Shown in pieces: positions 32,932-42,895 of a stretch of 64,000 bases of DNA. This DNA comes from Corallium rubrum. Lineage: Eukaryota; Cnidaria; Anthozoa; Scleralcyonacea; Coralliidae. The stretch covers positions 1 through 64,000 of the forward strand of contig CAXIUP010000236.1 in assembly GCA_964035015.1 (NCBI GenBank), given 5' to 3'. The notes beneath the pieces were generated by a model. The model was not told the origin of the DNA. It was given only the letters and a program-made list of their open reading frames with translations, and made no database searches. Both the position numbers and the translations under genes were made by a program. The stretch's first letter is position 1. Each line of letters opens with the position of its first letter.

Positions 32932-32933
<2 letters not shown>

Positions 32934-33162
32934 CTACACCTACACTAATTGAGACTACTTCCATTCTAAATATTGGAGTAATAATTTAGAGGCAAGTGTA
33001 CATGATGTATTTATTTCTCTATCTTACTTCCTTATCAACTTCATAATCAATTTTATTGGTAATGGCCAACTCAAAAGCTCTTTTTATCCTTTGGCCACTA
33101 TGCACTCCTCATTAAAAAAATAATTAGAAAATGCATTTTATACTTTGGAAAATTTGAAATTG

Positions 33163-33307
33163 TTATGGGCAGTAAAACATGTCTTGCAATGCTTCTCCAT
33201 AGTCTACGTTGAGACAGCTAGCATGGAAGTATTGGCCACAAGCATCACAACCAAGCCAGTCTTCTCCGTCATTTTCTTTGCAAATTTTACAACGTGAATC
33301 ATCTCTC
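33163..33307 (-). pseudogene. Last exon: PHD-type zinc finger
   Basis: After CATGTGCAG the minus strand encodes CKICKENDGEDWLGC, DACGQYFHASC and DMFYCP, then TAA at 33163-33165. The Cys and His spacing (CxxC, CxxC, HxxC) is that of a PHD finger; the usual final Cys is missing because the frame ends just after FYCP. PHD fingers bind histone tails in many nuclear proteins. The phase from the previous exon does not match if the first AG is used, so another acceptor or a lesion is needed. Confidence 0.55.
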
Positions 33308-33409
33308 CTGCACATGAAAATTTTAAAAAATTGAAAATTAATTGATTCTGGGAAATTATGAAGGTCAAACCAATGTAAAATAAATTTGTTTGTGTAGGCA
33401 AAACCTTAC

Positions 33410-33521
33410 TCAGTAATATCATCATAGCAACTTCAAGGAGAGTCGATGAAATTTTTTGTCTTTCAATATTGAGGTTGAATGATTGATCAAGAGGCTCTCC
33501 TTTGGCTATGCAATGAGCAAA
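33410..33521 (-). pseudogene. Exon after the Ulp1 catalytic Cys
   Basis: A 112-nt exon after GAATTTTTAG, ending at CTGA/GTAAGG. It encodes FAHCIAKGEPLDQSFN and a helical stretch, the usual C-terminal end of the protease fold. It starts in phase 0, consistent with the Cys exon. Confidence 0.55.
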
Positions 33522-33650
33522 CTAAAAATTCAAACACCAGAACATAATTTGGAACTAAATGTTAAATTGAACAATGTTGAACTGTGTCAGTAGAAATACA
33601 TTGTGTTCAAGATCTTGACTAAAAATTGATAATTATTTATAGAAACTAAC

Positions 33651-33759
33651 CAAACAAACCAGAATACCACAATTATATCCATCCTTTTGAACAAAATCTT
33701 TGGGCTCTATACATTGCCAATCTGTGCTCCTCCAACCAGTTTTAACATCCACCACAGAG
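33651..33759 (-). pseudogene. Ulp1-type protease exon with catalytic Cys
   Basis: A 109-nt exon between AATCTTACAG and TTTG/GTTAGT. It encodes WQCIEPKDFVQKDGYNCGIL, which carries the Q(x)DG(x)(x)CG signature of C48 cysteine proteases; the Cys codon is at 33669-33671. Both borders are in phase with neighbouring exons. Confidence 0.7.
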
Positions 33760-34366
33760 CTGTAAGATTATTAAACACATACATAGCTATTATGAATAAT
33801 ATTGGCATTTACACTTGGTTAGATGCTGAGGAAAATTGTGTTAGTGATAGTTAGACCTCCTCAGCAAGTATACACTACATGTGTATACAGTAATACAGCC
33901 TATTTTAGGTCATGTGATGTTAACCCTGGAGAACTTTTCTTTGTTATTTTAATAAAATGCATATCGAAATTAAAAATTTGATTGTAACATTACCAATTAC
34001 ATTTCACATAATTGACACAAACATCAAAGGTACCAACATAGATGGGACTTCTGGTTATACAGTGTATCTTTATTCAGTGATGCAGCCCCCAAATATTGCT
34101 AAAGATCAAATTAGACCATTTTGCAAAAAAGGTTGGATACCCCTGATGTACACAGGTCATCACAAGGCTTATTAGAGGGCGCCTCATAGAAAGAAGGGGC
34201 ATATTAAATTTTTCAAAGTAATGAGGGAAGGAAGGTCATAGTAAAAATGGGGGGCTTAATAGAAGGAAAGGAATCAATTGAATGAAGGGGGTTAGTATTG
34301 AAAATATGGTTCTAGCTAATTTGTCTATCATCAAATATTGAATTAGTATGTACATGTACATATTAC

Positions 34367-34474
<108 letters not shown>

Positions 34475-34523
34475 ACAGCAGTGATTTTGATTCGAGACAT
34501 CTTTGCACATACACTACAGGTAC

Positions 34524-34640
34524 CTTATGTTGTCAATCAGTTCCTTAAGTTTTGGATTGGATCTGTTTGTTATTAGTTGCTGTTGCTGACCGCTCATAGG
34601 AGCAAGGTATAGTCGAACAGATTTTTCGTGGTCAACAACT
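34524..34640 (-). pseudogene. Possible Ulp1 middle exon
   Basis: The frame encodes VVDHEKSVRLYLAPMSGQ and LKELIDNIR, then ends at ATAAG/GTACCT in phase 2, which fits the next exon starting at 33759. The usual Asp of the protease triad is expected near YLAPMS, where I see Ala-Pro; this may be a lost Asp. The acceptor is not certain: TTTATAAG near 34639 gives the wrong phase. Confidence 0.4.
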
Positions 34641-34829
34641 TATAAAGTACATTTAAGACATAGAATAATTAGACGTCTGCACTGTCTGGCACTAAATAAA
34701 TGTTATTAGCAAGAGACCAGGGTCCAAATTAGATATTCAATAGCAAATTTTGCCCAAGCTGTTTTCGTGGTATGGACATTTTAGATGAGAGTAATCACAT
34801 TTAGATCACTTGATCACGATTAGCATGTA

Positions 34830-35065
34830 AATGTCGTACGATGTAGCATAACATCTTATAATGCAGCATAATGTCTTAAGTGACTTAATGCAGCATGATA
34901 TCTTTCAAAACAGTGTAATTGTATATTATAACACTGCGTAATATCGTAGACCACAGCGTAAAATGTTAGAAGAAGGCGTATAATTGAACACAGCGTAATG
35001 TCTGATTACGTATAGCACGAACGTCTTGAACACAGCATAACGTAATAGAACATAATTTCTCAAAC
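34830..35065. repeat. Degenerate tandem repeat (AACATAGCGTAACGTCTTA type)
   Basis: About ten weakly conserved copies of a unit of 20-28 bp (for example GCAGCATAATGTCTTA, ACAGCGTAATGTCTG). Cleaner copies occur at 35360-35425 (AACATAGCGTAACGTCTTA). The repeats fill intron sequence of the MULE/Ulp1 gene. Confidence 0.6.
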
Positions 35066-35214
35066 TCATTAAAAATGCGTGAGGAAAAGACAAAAGAAAC
35101 CAGTTACCGAGACGTTGTTGGTAAATGTGGTAATAAACGCCCATAAATTAAGACAAGTTTTACCTCAAATTTCTCTTTAAATGCTGATTTGTTTGAGAAG
35201 CTATACCATAAAAA

Positions 35215-35325
35215 TACCATTGAAAACCGTTTATTATCTGATTTAAAAACACCTCGAAGTTAGTTAAAACTCACTTCTCGGTGTTTCTCGGTGTTTTCCA
35301 ATCAGATAATAAACTGCTTCTCGTG
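35215..35325. repeat. Inverted repeat, about 110 bp
   Basis: GTTTATTATCTGAT (about 35228) is matched in inverted form by ATCAGATAATAAAC (about 35301), with AAAACACC/GGTGTTTT inside. It could be a small fold-back element inserted between the two patches of degenerate repeats. Confidence 0.6.
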
Positions 35326-35477
35326 TATGATACTGTATATTACATGACATTTTAGAAAATAGCGCCACATCGTAGAACATAGCGTAACGTCTTATAGAAC
35401 ATAGCGTAACATCTTAGGGCATATCGGAAGGTCTTTTTATTACTTTATTATTTTATTAGTAACAGTAATTACCATAC

Positions 35478-35663
35478 CAGCAGAGTTCAGTGGTTGCCAT
35501 TGACGTTCATTGTGATAAATATCTTCTTTATTGCATCAAAATTCTCTCCCGTCCAGAGTCTGCGAGTGCCTGACTGTCTTTGGACGATCTGGCAGAGAGT
35601 CGCGTCAGCATAGAAAAGTTCGACATTTGAGTAGCATAATTTCCACAGTACAGCTTCTATTAC
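35478..35663 (-). pseudogene. Ulp1-type protease exon with catalytic His and a stop codon
   Basis: A 186-nt exon between CACTGTAG and CTG/GTATGG, phase 0 at both ends. It encodes VIEAVLWKLC and ends MNVNGNH-stop-TLL. In Ulp1/SENP-type C48 peptidases the catalytic His is normally followed by Trp. The codon here is TGA (35487-35489), one change from TGG, so this looks like a nonsense mutation of that Trp. The stop would truncate the protein before the catalytic Cys. Confidence 0.68.
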
Positions 35664-35732
35664 CTACAGTGCAATAATACAAAGAATAGCTGTTAGGACT
35701 ATGTCATGCACGTTTGCCTTATTTATTACTTA

Positions 35733-36034
35733 CTATTTATAATAAAAGTACACAAGGCTCAAAAATACGTTTTATTAAAAAGAAAATAAAAATTATATAT
35801 TTAAAAACCGAACGTTTTCGACATTAAGTCATCTAAAAATTTCATCATTAAGTCATACTAAAACAAATGTTAAGATCCTCGTTAATGAATTCTCTATATA
35901 GATATTTAACTATTTTACCCTGAAGATGACTTACTGCCGAAAACGTTTGGTTTTTAAGTATATAATTTTTATTTTATTTTTAATAAAACGTGTTTTTGAG
36001 CCTTGTGTACTTTTATCATAAATAATAAGTAATC
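35733..36034. mobile_element. Fold-back element of about 300 bp in an intron
   Basis: Arms of about 90 bp are inverted: the left includes AAAGTACACAAGGCTCAAAA and ACGTTTTATTAAAA, the right their complements. The loop holds ATTAAGTCAT copies and a segment (TGTTAAGATCCTC ... GAATTCTCTATATAG) that occurs again at about 36360-36405. It is non-coding and lies in the intron between exons 36087 and 35663. Confidence 0.7.
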
Positions 36035-36086
36035 ATTATGACACTTATTATTTAATTTTAATTATCGATAAGTTAATTTTGTGTAC

Positions 36087-36351
36087 CGTATCTATTAGCC
36101 AACCACGAACAAAACGTCGATGCGTAACCTTCTCTGAAAGCTGGTCAGTATCATAATATGGAGGAATCAATGTGCATAGGTCCCCAATGTTCAGCTTGAC
36201 TGGGCCGTATTCCAACATGCAATGGTATCTTTGAAATCCACTCTTGCATGCGTGAATGATTCTTGCGTAGGGTGAAAACCATTTTGACGAGGAAGGGCTC
36301 TCACTTGAAGCTTGAATCATCTCTTCATCAGTTACCATGGGGAAAACAATG
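36087..36351 (-). pseudogene. Exon at the start of the Ulp1-type protease domain
   Basis: A 265-nt exon after TTGTTTTAG, ending at GATACG/GTACAC. It is open in the predicted phase and encodes MVTDEEMIQASS and RFVRGWLIDT; the last motif leads into VIEAVLWKLC in the next exon, as in Ulp1-like proteins where this helix precedes the catalytic His. Confidence 0.6.
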
Positions 36352-36359
36352 CTAAAACA

Positions 36360-36405
36360 AGATGTTAAGATCCTCCATAATGAATTCTCTATATAGTTAT
36401 TTAAC
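36360..36405. repeat. Duplicate of a segment in the fold-back loop
   Basis: GATGTTAAGATCCTC ... AATGAATTCTCTATATAG closely matches 35870-35912 in the same orientation. It lies directly upstream (minus-strand sense) of the 36351 exon, so intron sequence appears to have been copied or picked up by the fold-back element. Confidence 0.65.
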
Positions 36406-36448
36406 TTTATAATTTTTAGTTTAATTTTTTTTTCTCTTTAGTCCATAC

Positions 36449-36540
36449 CTAACACTGTTTGCAGTAGGGCTTGGAAGTTCGTGACTGTCTGGTGTATCCA
36501 TAGTCAAGTCAATAAAGGGATTTTCTTCTATGCCGAATTT
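36449..36540 (-). pseudogene. Linker exon of the MULE/Ulp1 gene
   Basis: A 92-nt exon from TCTATTGCAG to GTTAG/GTATGG that encodes an acidic linker (IEENPFIDLTMDTPDSHELP). It enters in phase 0 and leaves in phase 2, completed by the first base of the next exon at 36351. Confidence 0.6.
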
Positions 36541-37015
36541 CTGCAATAGAAAGCAATACTTGTAAAAAATAAAGACTGCAGTTGAAGCGGTATGTATAGC
36601 ATATTGCAGTTATTGTTGTTTATATTTTAGTCACAGTAACAATAAAACGAAATTAATTTTACAAATACTAAAGTGTTTTTTTTTCTCCTTTCCGTATGTA
36701 CATGAAAAACACATTTCATCACTAACATCTCCACTATCTCGAAGAGGTAAGATTGCTCAGTGGCATGCTCTGTATTTTTTAATATATATGACGATTTTAC
36801 TAAAGCCAACTTGATTTAGATTTTTTATAATCCAATTTGAAGTATACTCTTAGCCTATACAAATGCCCATGGAACTCGATTGCAGCCAATTTCTGTGCCC
36901 TACATATTTTAGAACGGTTGAATCTGTATTTAACATTTCGAACGACGGCGTTATGTCACATCACTATTTAGAAGTATACCAACCTTTTAGTATTTTAGAT
37001 TCGTATGTAACCTAC

Positions 37016-39269
37016 CTTCTTGTTGGCGATCTTCTCTACTACGTTTATCACACTCACTGATCGTGAAGCTGGTTTTGTCTTGCGTTTTTTCCTGAGGGAA
37101 AGCCCCTTATGAAACACTTTGTGATAATCTGGCTTGATTTTTAATTTTTTCTTTACAGGACTTCCTCTGAGGAAAAGACCTTCTGCTTTCGGACAACACG
37201 CGCGACGTTTTGCTTGAAGATTGTCAACAATAGTTATTGCCTCTTGGAGAACGTTTACATCTTCCACCAGATAAGGGACATCCCTCAATCCGGATACTTT
37301 ATCCTGAAATTTTCTCTTTAGTTTGGCATGAACTGACAACTCGGGTGGGGTGAAGGAGTTTTCTGTGCCTGCTGTACATTCTGGTGTCACTGATTCAGCT
37401 TGTGGGCTTTCTGGAAGAATGGGCGGATCTTTCAGGCGTTCGCTAGATTTAGACAACTGGTCGTGAGCGATTTCAGTTGAATTCATGGGTAGATGATCTG
37501 TGTCAAGGGTAATGAAGACATTGTTTCGATAGGCGTCTGGTAAATTGGAAAATTGCCATTCGGAAAAGAAATTGAAGATGGCAAAGAAATGCTTGCACGG
37601 GAAACACTCTGTCTCCAAGATTCGCATGCGCATCTCGGAACTGAAAATTGTACCAGGTAATCGACTTTTTTGTTCCTAGAACTCTTGACAAGAAATTCCC
37701 CTTTGTCATGATTCACACAGGTGATATGATTTTCATGAATCTCGTGGGCAGCGAATTTTTTCTTCAGGCAATGCTTTATAAAGTTCGGCGGGCGGTTTCT
37801 TAAGTAGTCTGGAACGATAGGGTTATACTTCCTGTATGAACTACTTAATCTTAAGTTCGCGCTTAGGTAGGCTTGGTACGTGTCGGGCAGGAAAGAAGTT
37901 ACAATCATGACGGCAATGCCATACAGAGACTTGTCGATGGATCTTGGTAAATAGTCATACTTGAATAGCCTGTTCATAGATTCTACTCCATTGTTTGTGT
38001 TTACAATGTTTAATGCTTGGGACTTTCGGAATGCATGACACCATCGAAAAGAACAGGGAATCCACGTTTTCTCTACATAATTTCGAACATTCACTTTCGT
38101 TTTGTAGATGGTTGATTCGCGAAGCTTGGACAACGCATCGTTATAGAGCCTTTCCGTTGGTGCGCTACCAATTGTTGTCATGGCAGACTGAAAGAACTCC
38201 TGTTCGTTGCAATCCAGACCATTCTTTCCAGTTCTGGCCCAACGCTGGATTGCTTGTTGACGATGGAAATCACAAATATATGCAACAGAATGGGGAAACC
38301 GTGCTTCAATTGCTCCTATTTCAGCAACTGAAAAATCCACCATGAAGTACTTCGGGCTCCACTGTGGGTTCCATACCTGCAAGATTCGGCAATGGATAAT
38401 TCATCTTCATGTTGACACATGAACTCCGCAACTACCTTGTAGCCAACATTGGTTTTCACGCATAAGAAAAACAGAGGCATAGCGTATTTCGTGGTTTTGT
38501 AAGTTGCGTCAAGTAGGACAAGGTCACTTCCAAACTTAAGCAAAAGTTTTCGTTGCCATTCTTCTTGGTGAACAAACAGAAAATTATTGCAGCTGCTTGA
38601 AGGGACAGTGTCGCCAAAGCAATTCGGTTCACCTTCGTGGGTTCGGAGAAAGAACTTGGTTGTCGGCGAGGACTGTTTCCAATCTTTTATTTTGCGGAGA
38701 AGAGATTCTTGATCGTCGTTGCAATATTTTTGAGCCGTAACTGCTCTTGCAACGTGATTTCGCAGGTCTTTGGTACTGGGGTAGTACTTACGATTTGTCT
38801 TCTTAGGCAAACTGTTTTCTGGAACACCAACGAATAATTCTTTCACCACGAATTCCTCAAGGCAACGCTTCACTTCTTTAATGGCGGTAACATTGTTATT
38901 CGCTAGTTCGTAAATACGTTCGATGATTCTTCTATCGACGGTCTGGTTTACAGAAGCGTTTTCGCCAACCGCATGACCAGAGTGCTCTTTGCTTAGAGGA
39001 ATTTTCATGTAATATCTGAAAGACGTATTAACCACCTCGTTTGCTCCCAGTTTTTCCTTCAGAACTTCCAGTGTTTTTTCCTTAGCTACCCGAATGCTGG
39101 TGGAAGAAGAAAAAGTGCCTGAAAGCTCGAAATCGTCAAATACTTGAATATGCCGTATTTGTATTGTGGCTGGGCAATTTAGTTTCCGTGTCCCTTGAAG
39201 CTTTATTCTGTGATTTCTACCATAGTTATGGTCATTGATGCGTTTTTGTTTCCAACCAGCTCTTGCATC
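37016..39269 (-). pseudogene. Large exon: CaRF-like end, MULE transposase core, SWIM finger
   Basis: The 2,254-nt exon lies between TACTTGCAG and AAGAAG/GTAGGT. The first part has GTRKLNCPATIQIRHIQVF, a CaRF-like stretch. The MULE core follows, with likely acids in LLDATYKT, FMVDFSVAE and NNGVESMN, and with the conserved CDFHRQQAIQRW. The SWIM finger is CAC then PCKH in two frames. One frame break lies at about 38380-38386 and one at about 37601-37615 inside the SWIM finger; each is explained by one missing base. The length is two short of 752 codons, which fits two single-base losses and the phase-0 borders. The C-terminal part is basic (KKKLKIKP, SLRKKRKTKP). Confidence 0.75.
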
Positions 39270-39714
39270 CTGCAAGTAGTACAAACATATTATTACTGAG
39301 TGACACGGAAGTGCAAAGTTCCAGATTGACATTTTTATATTTTTGCGCAGTAGTTGGTTCTCAGTTTGCTCGCTCACCCTTTATCAAATCTTCAATGCAC
39401 ACAACACAGCAAATACACTTTACTGAATAAAAACCTTCAAATTATTGATTTTTTGCGTTGTAGACATGAAGCATGGCATCCCATATTGTATAAGCCCTTT
39501 TTTATATCCCGCATTATTAAACACAGCTTAGCCGGTATAATTTTGAAACTGGAGCGAAGTTAAAAAACAGCTAATTTTTTTGGGTCGGTGTAGTCGAACC
39601 TATATGTATAAAGTTTAACGTAAGAACTAAATTAATGTATCTGTTTCGCCTGCTTTACCAAGGTTTTTTTTTAGCTTGGATTCTTAAATTTTACAAAATC
39701 AATTTGTTCCATAC

Positions 39715-39824
39715 CTTTTCGGAACCATGTAAACAATGTCTGGTCTCAGTCCCCATGATCACAAATGGTTTACCAAACATCGAAATCGGCACTTTGCCTC
39801 GTTTGTGTTCGAAGATGGGATTAC
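39715..39824 (-). pseudogene. Exon with start of the CaRF-like domain
   Basis: A 110-nt exon bounded by ACGCATTTCCAG (acceptor) and GAAAAG/GTATGG (donor). It encodes GKPFVIMGTETRHCLHGSEK near its end, a motif style found at the start of CaRF (ALS2CR8-type) domains in cnidarian MULE-like proteins. It ends in phase 0, which matches the next exon (GAT GCA AGA ...). Confidence 0.6.
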
Positions 39825-41250
39825 CTGGAAATGCGTTTAATATAAATTTATAATTGAAAACAGTCACAGTTAGTGCATGGCACAGGTGCCGGAGGAGAGA
39901 CTCCAACATTTTACTTTGCTCTCCTCCCCCAAGAAAAATCAATGACTATCACTTCAAGGTGTTTATTTTTTCCTATAACATTCCTAAGTATTTCCGTTGA
40001 ATTAAAAAAGAACACGTGAAAGTGATTAGCTGATTTTAACCATAGCCTAATCCTTACCATTCCCCTCATCCCAATTATGTTAACCCTGTCTATATTAGGG
40101 AGGGGGGGGGGGGGGAGTGCCCAGGGCGACTTTAAACGCTTGTAACTTCTTGAGTATTTAAAATAAATGCATGAAACTTATATGGCAACATTTTTTTGTA
40201 TTGATGAGATCAGTACCTGGTTTTATGTTACCATGGTAACCACGTAAACGTGATGACGTGTGTAGCAACATTTTCAAGTTTTTGTTTTAATTTGGTCTTT
40301 TGCTCATTATTTCTATAGTTTTTATTAAGTTTAGCATTCTTTCATATGATTCCATAAATTTTGCGTTACTCAGTAAGACTATTGTATGATGTCATACATC
40401 AAAGAAGGCGGAGCAGTGACGTAATCAAAATAGTAATTACAACAATTATTCCAAACGTTACGGAAGTTCACTTGGTACCTCAAACTATGTCCAAAGATAG
40501 AAAATAAAAGAATAAAACTTGATCAATAAATATAACACCCGTCTTATCACCAGTTCCTCAAGACTTCAAACAAAACTATACAGGATATGTCGTTTTCGTT
40601 ATATTTTATTCCTACTATCTCCAACCTTCAGTAATAATGGAAATTTTGATTTAGGAAGCATTGTCTATAATTTTGCTGTAAGTAGTATTTTTAGGTATGA
40701 CGTCATGTGACGTAACGTGAGCTGATACCAATAAAAATTTAGATATTTCTGGGTTTCCACAAAACGTATCCTGAATATTATATCTCCATTAACTAATTAA
40801 AGCTACCAAACTTGACTCCAATAGCTTGACTACTAAGGGAGATATTGACCGCGGACACTTTCCACCATCCCGGTCCCCCCCCCCCGACCCAGACCCCCCG
40901 ACCCAGAAGGCCAAATGCATGAAATATCACAATTTTTTTAACTAAATTGAATTGCGAATTTACCTGTTTCAGAGAACCTTTTGTGTCCTTTTTGTTTAAA
41001 ACGCGCTTCCTTGGTTACAAAACTCGTTGAACTTAACGCAAGGAATTGATCGATTATTTACTCGTAATTTTCCTTCGCGAAGCCATCAAAATACGTTCCT
41101 TCTACTCTGAAGTCGCTTAACAAGCCTTGTAGAAAATGTATTTCTTGGTCTATCATGTCAGTTAATAGGTTTGCTATGTTGCTGCATGCCATGTTTTATA
41201 CATTCGTGATATATGAACTTACGGTGCCGCCATATTTGAATATTTCCCGC
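39825..41250. other. Spacer without recognised gene
   Basis: This may contain the missing 5' exon(s) of the minus-strand MULE/Ulp1 gene, but I could not identify them. It has a G run at about 40099-40115 and a C-rich stretch (CCCCCGACCCAGACC) near 40876-40906. Otherwise it is AT-rich with stops in all frames. Confidence 0.5.
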
Positions 41251-41254
41251 AATT

Positions 41255-41410
41255 GCATCCGATCGCCGATCTCGCGCTACGAACTGATTACGAAGAAACG
41301 AAGTTATCCGCTGACCAAACCGATCGATGTCGCCCGCAACGAACGCCCGTGATGTAGTCAACCCCATTTTATAAGAACCTTTTTAGCCTAAAAGTTGTAA
41401 CAGGTTCTTA
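41255..41410 (-). repeat. Dispersed repeat, copy B (inverted)
   Basis: Reverse complement of the repeat at 27025-27205, including CTACGAACTGATTACGAAG, CGAACGCCCGTGATGTAGTC and TTTTAGCC. It lies just upstream of the DIRS-like element. A related AAGAACCTAAATAGCC motif near 41700 may be its other end. Confidence 0.75.
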
Positions 41411-42075
41411 TTTGAAAAACTTCAGTTGAAATGCTGAAAATAAATGGACAAAAACTGGTTGTTACAGTATGATTGTGTAACTGTCAGGCAGTTCAATTGT
41501 TTTATAAACATTCTAGTTTTGTTGCAGTTTAATTGTTACATAAAGGACCTGGACATAAATCAGAGCAGGGTTCTTTTTGATTATGTTGTCATATTAGTTA
41601 TAATTAAAGTGTTTATTGTACAAAAGCAAGGGGACACATCCATTTTGAGCTTGTTGTTGGACCAACAGCAAGTACCCTTCCTCGAAAAAGAACCTATTTA
41701 AGAACCTAAATAGCCTAAAATCCCAGTAAATATCACTTATATAATATTCTTATATGCGGGTTTTATGACAATTGACAAACGAAGTACTAGTTTGCAACCA
41801 GTAGCTTCAATGACGACAACAAAACCGATTCATTGTCTAGTACCTTTAGAACCTGGGCAAATGTACTCTCTATCGTCCATTATCTAAGAGTGTTCACTGT
41901 TCAGTCAAATGAACAACCAACCGTTAGTTAGAACTATTCGGCCTTAAGCCAACCACACATGATACATCGTCATTCTTATCGAGATTTTCAAGCCGTAAGG
42001 GTTGCTTAAATTAACAAATATACGTATGTTATATACTTGCGTCTTTTATATTCCTGTGTTAGCCTTTTCTCTACG
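41411..42075. other. Spacer, probably including the 5' non-coding part of the DIRS-like element
   Basis: No gene is supported. The DIRS-like gag starts at 42076, so its left terminal repeat should lie here, but I could not match it to sequence after 55560. Confidence 0.4.
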
Positions 42076-42712
42076 ATGCCTGTTACCAGAACGCGTTCTT
42101 CTCGCTCTACTGTACAAGGCACGAACGTACACCGCGCCAATGCAGTCGCACGCGATCCTTCAACTATCTCAATTCCTGAAGACTTGGAGCAGCTTCACAC
42201 TCCACAACTGCGGAATCTTTGCTGCACTCTCAATGTTGAACGCTGGAGGCCGACGGATGCTGAAAACCCGCCTTTTAAACGAAAAGAACCGTCGCCAGGG
42301 CGAATCAGCAGTCAAAGCGCCATCCAGTGCTGCTACCGTTCCTGTTGGCCAAGAGCAAACAGTGCCACAGGCCTCGACTGGCTTTAACGACGCACAGATA
42401 GCGCAGATTACCAGCATCGTCCAGAGGTCCATCGAAACGTTTTTCGACGACCGGCACCGAGAAACGGACCCAGTCAGCCCAGCCATCCAACGCCAAACAC
42501 GCCAGCCGAACGACGAACCAGCGAATCTTCTTGACCCTGGCAGACGGCGACCTCTCTCCAGAGGTTAGAGCAACCTGGCCAGTCGTTCCCGTTCCTGACA
42601 TTGCCTGAGTCATGCCAACCGCAGTCCCAGTGGCCCATTCACCAGCTGACGGAGGTTTCACGCCTGAAATCCCAGCAAAGTTCATCCGTGACATCGAAAG
42701 CGGTGAGTTTTT
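42076..42712 (+). pseudogene. DIRS-like gag, 5' part
   Basis: From the ATG at 42076, MPVTRTRSSRSTVQG leads into IPEDLEQLHTPQLRN, a helical N-terminal stretch; the frame then shifts near 42235-42245 to KTRLLNEKNRRQGE and DAQIAQITSIVQRSI, and again to IPAKFIRDIESGEF at the right edge. At least two frameshifts are needed. The content resembles the Pro/Gln-rich gag of DIRS elements. The Helentron begins immediately after GEF. Confidence 0.7.
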
Positions 42713-42736
42713 GTATCTACTGCGAAGCAGTAGATA
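42713..42736. repeat. Helentron left end: inverted repeat and hairpin
   Basis: TATCTACTGC and GCAGTAGATA are separated by 3 nt, giving a 10-bp stem at the extreme left. The outer 11 bp also pair with the right subterminal copy at 52266-52276. Confidence 0.85.
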
Positions 42737-42751
42737 TTATGTTGTCGCGCT

Positions 42752-42807
42752 GTTAAGTTAAGTTAAGTTAAGTTAAGTTAAGTTAAGTTAAGTTAAGTTA
42801 AGTTAAC
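42752..42807. repeat. (GTTAA)n microsatellite
   Basis: About eleven copies of GTTAA just inside the left end of the Helentron. Microsatellites in the terminal part are common in these elements and their non-autonomous relatives. Confidence 0.92.
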
Positions 42808-42895
42808 AATAGAATGCCCTCGGAGCCAATCAAAATGTAGAAGAATGAAACGACAATAATACGACAACTTACGACTGATAGCCGATTGTTACCGC

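Noticed and set aside
37995-38345. Plus-strand frame opposite the MULE core
   Set aside because: The minus strand carries the transposase motifs; this is a shadow.
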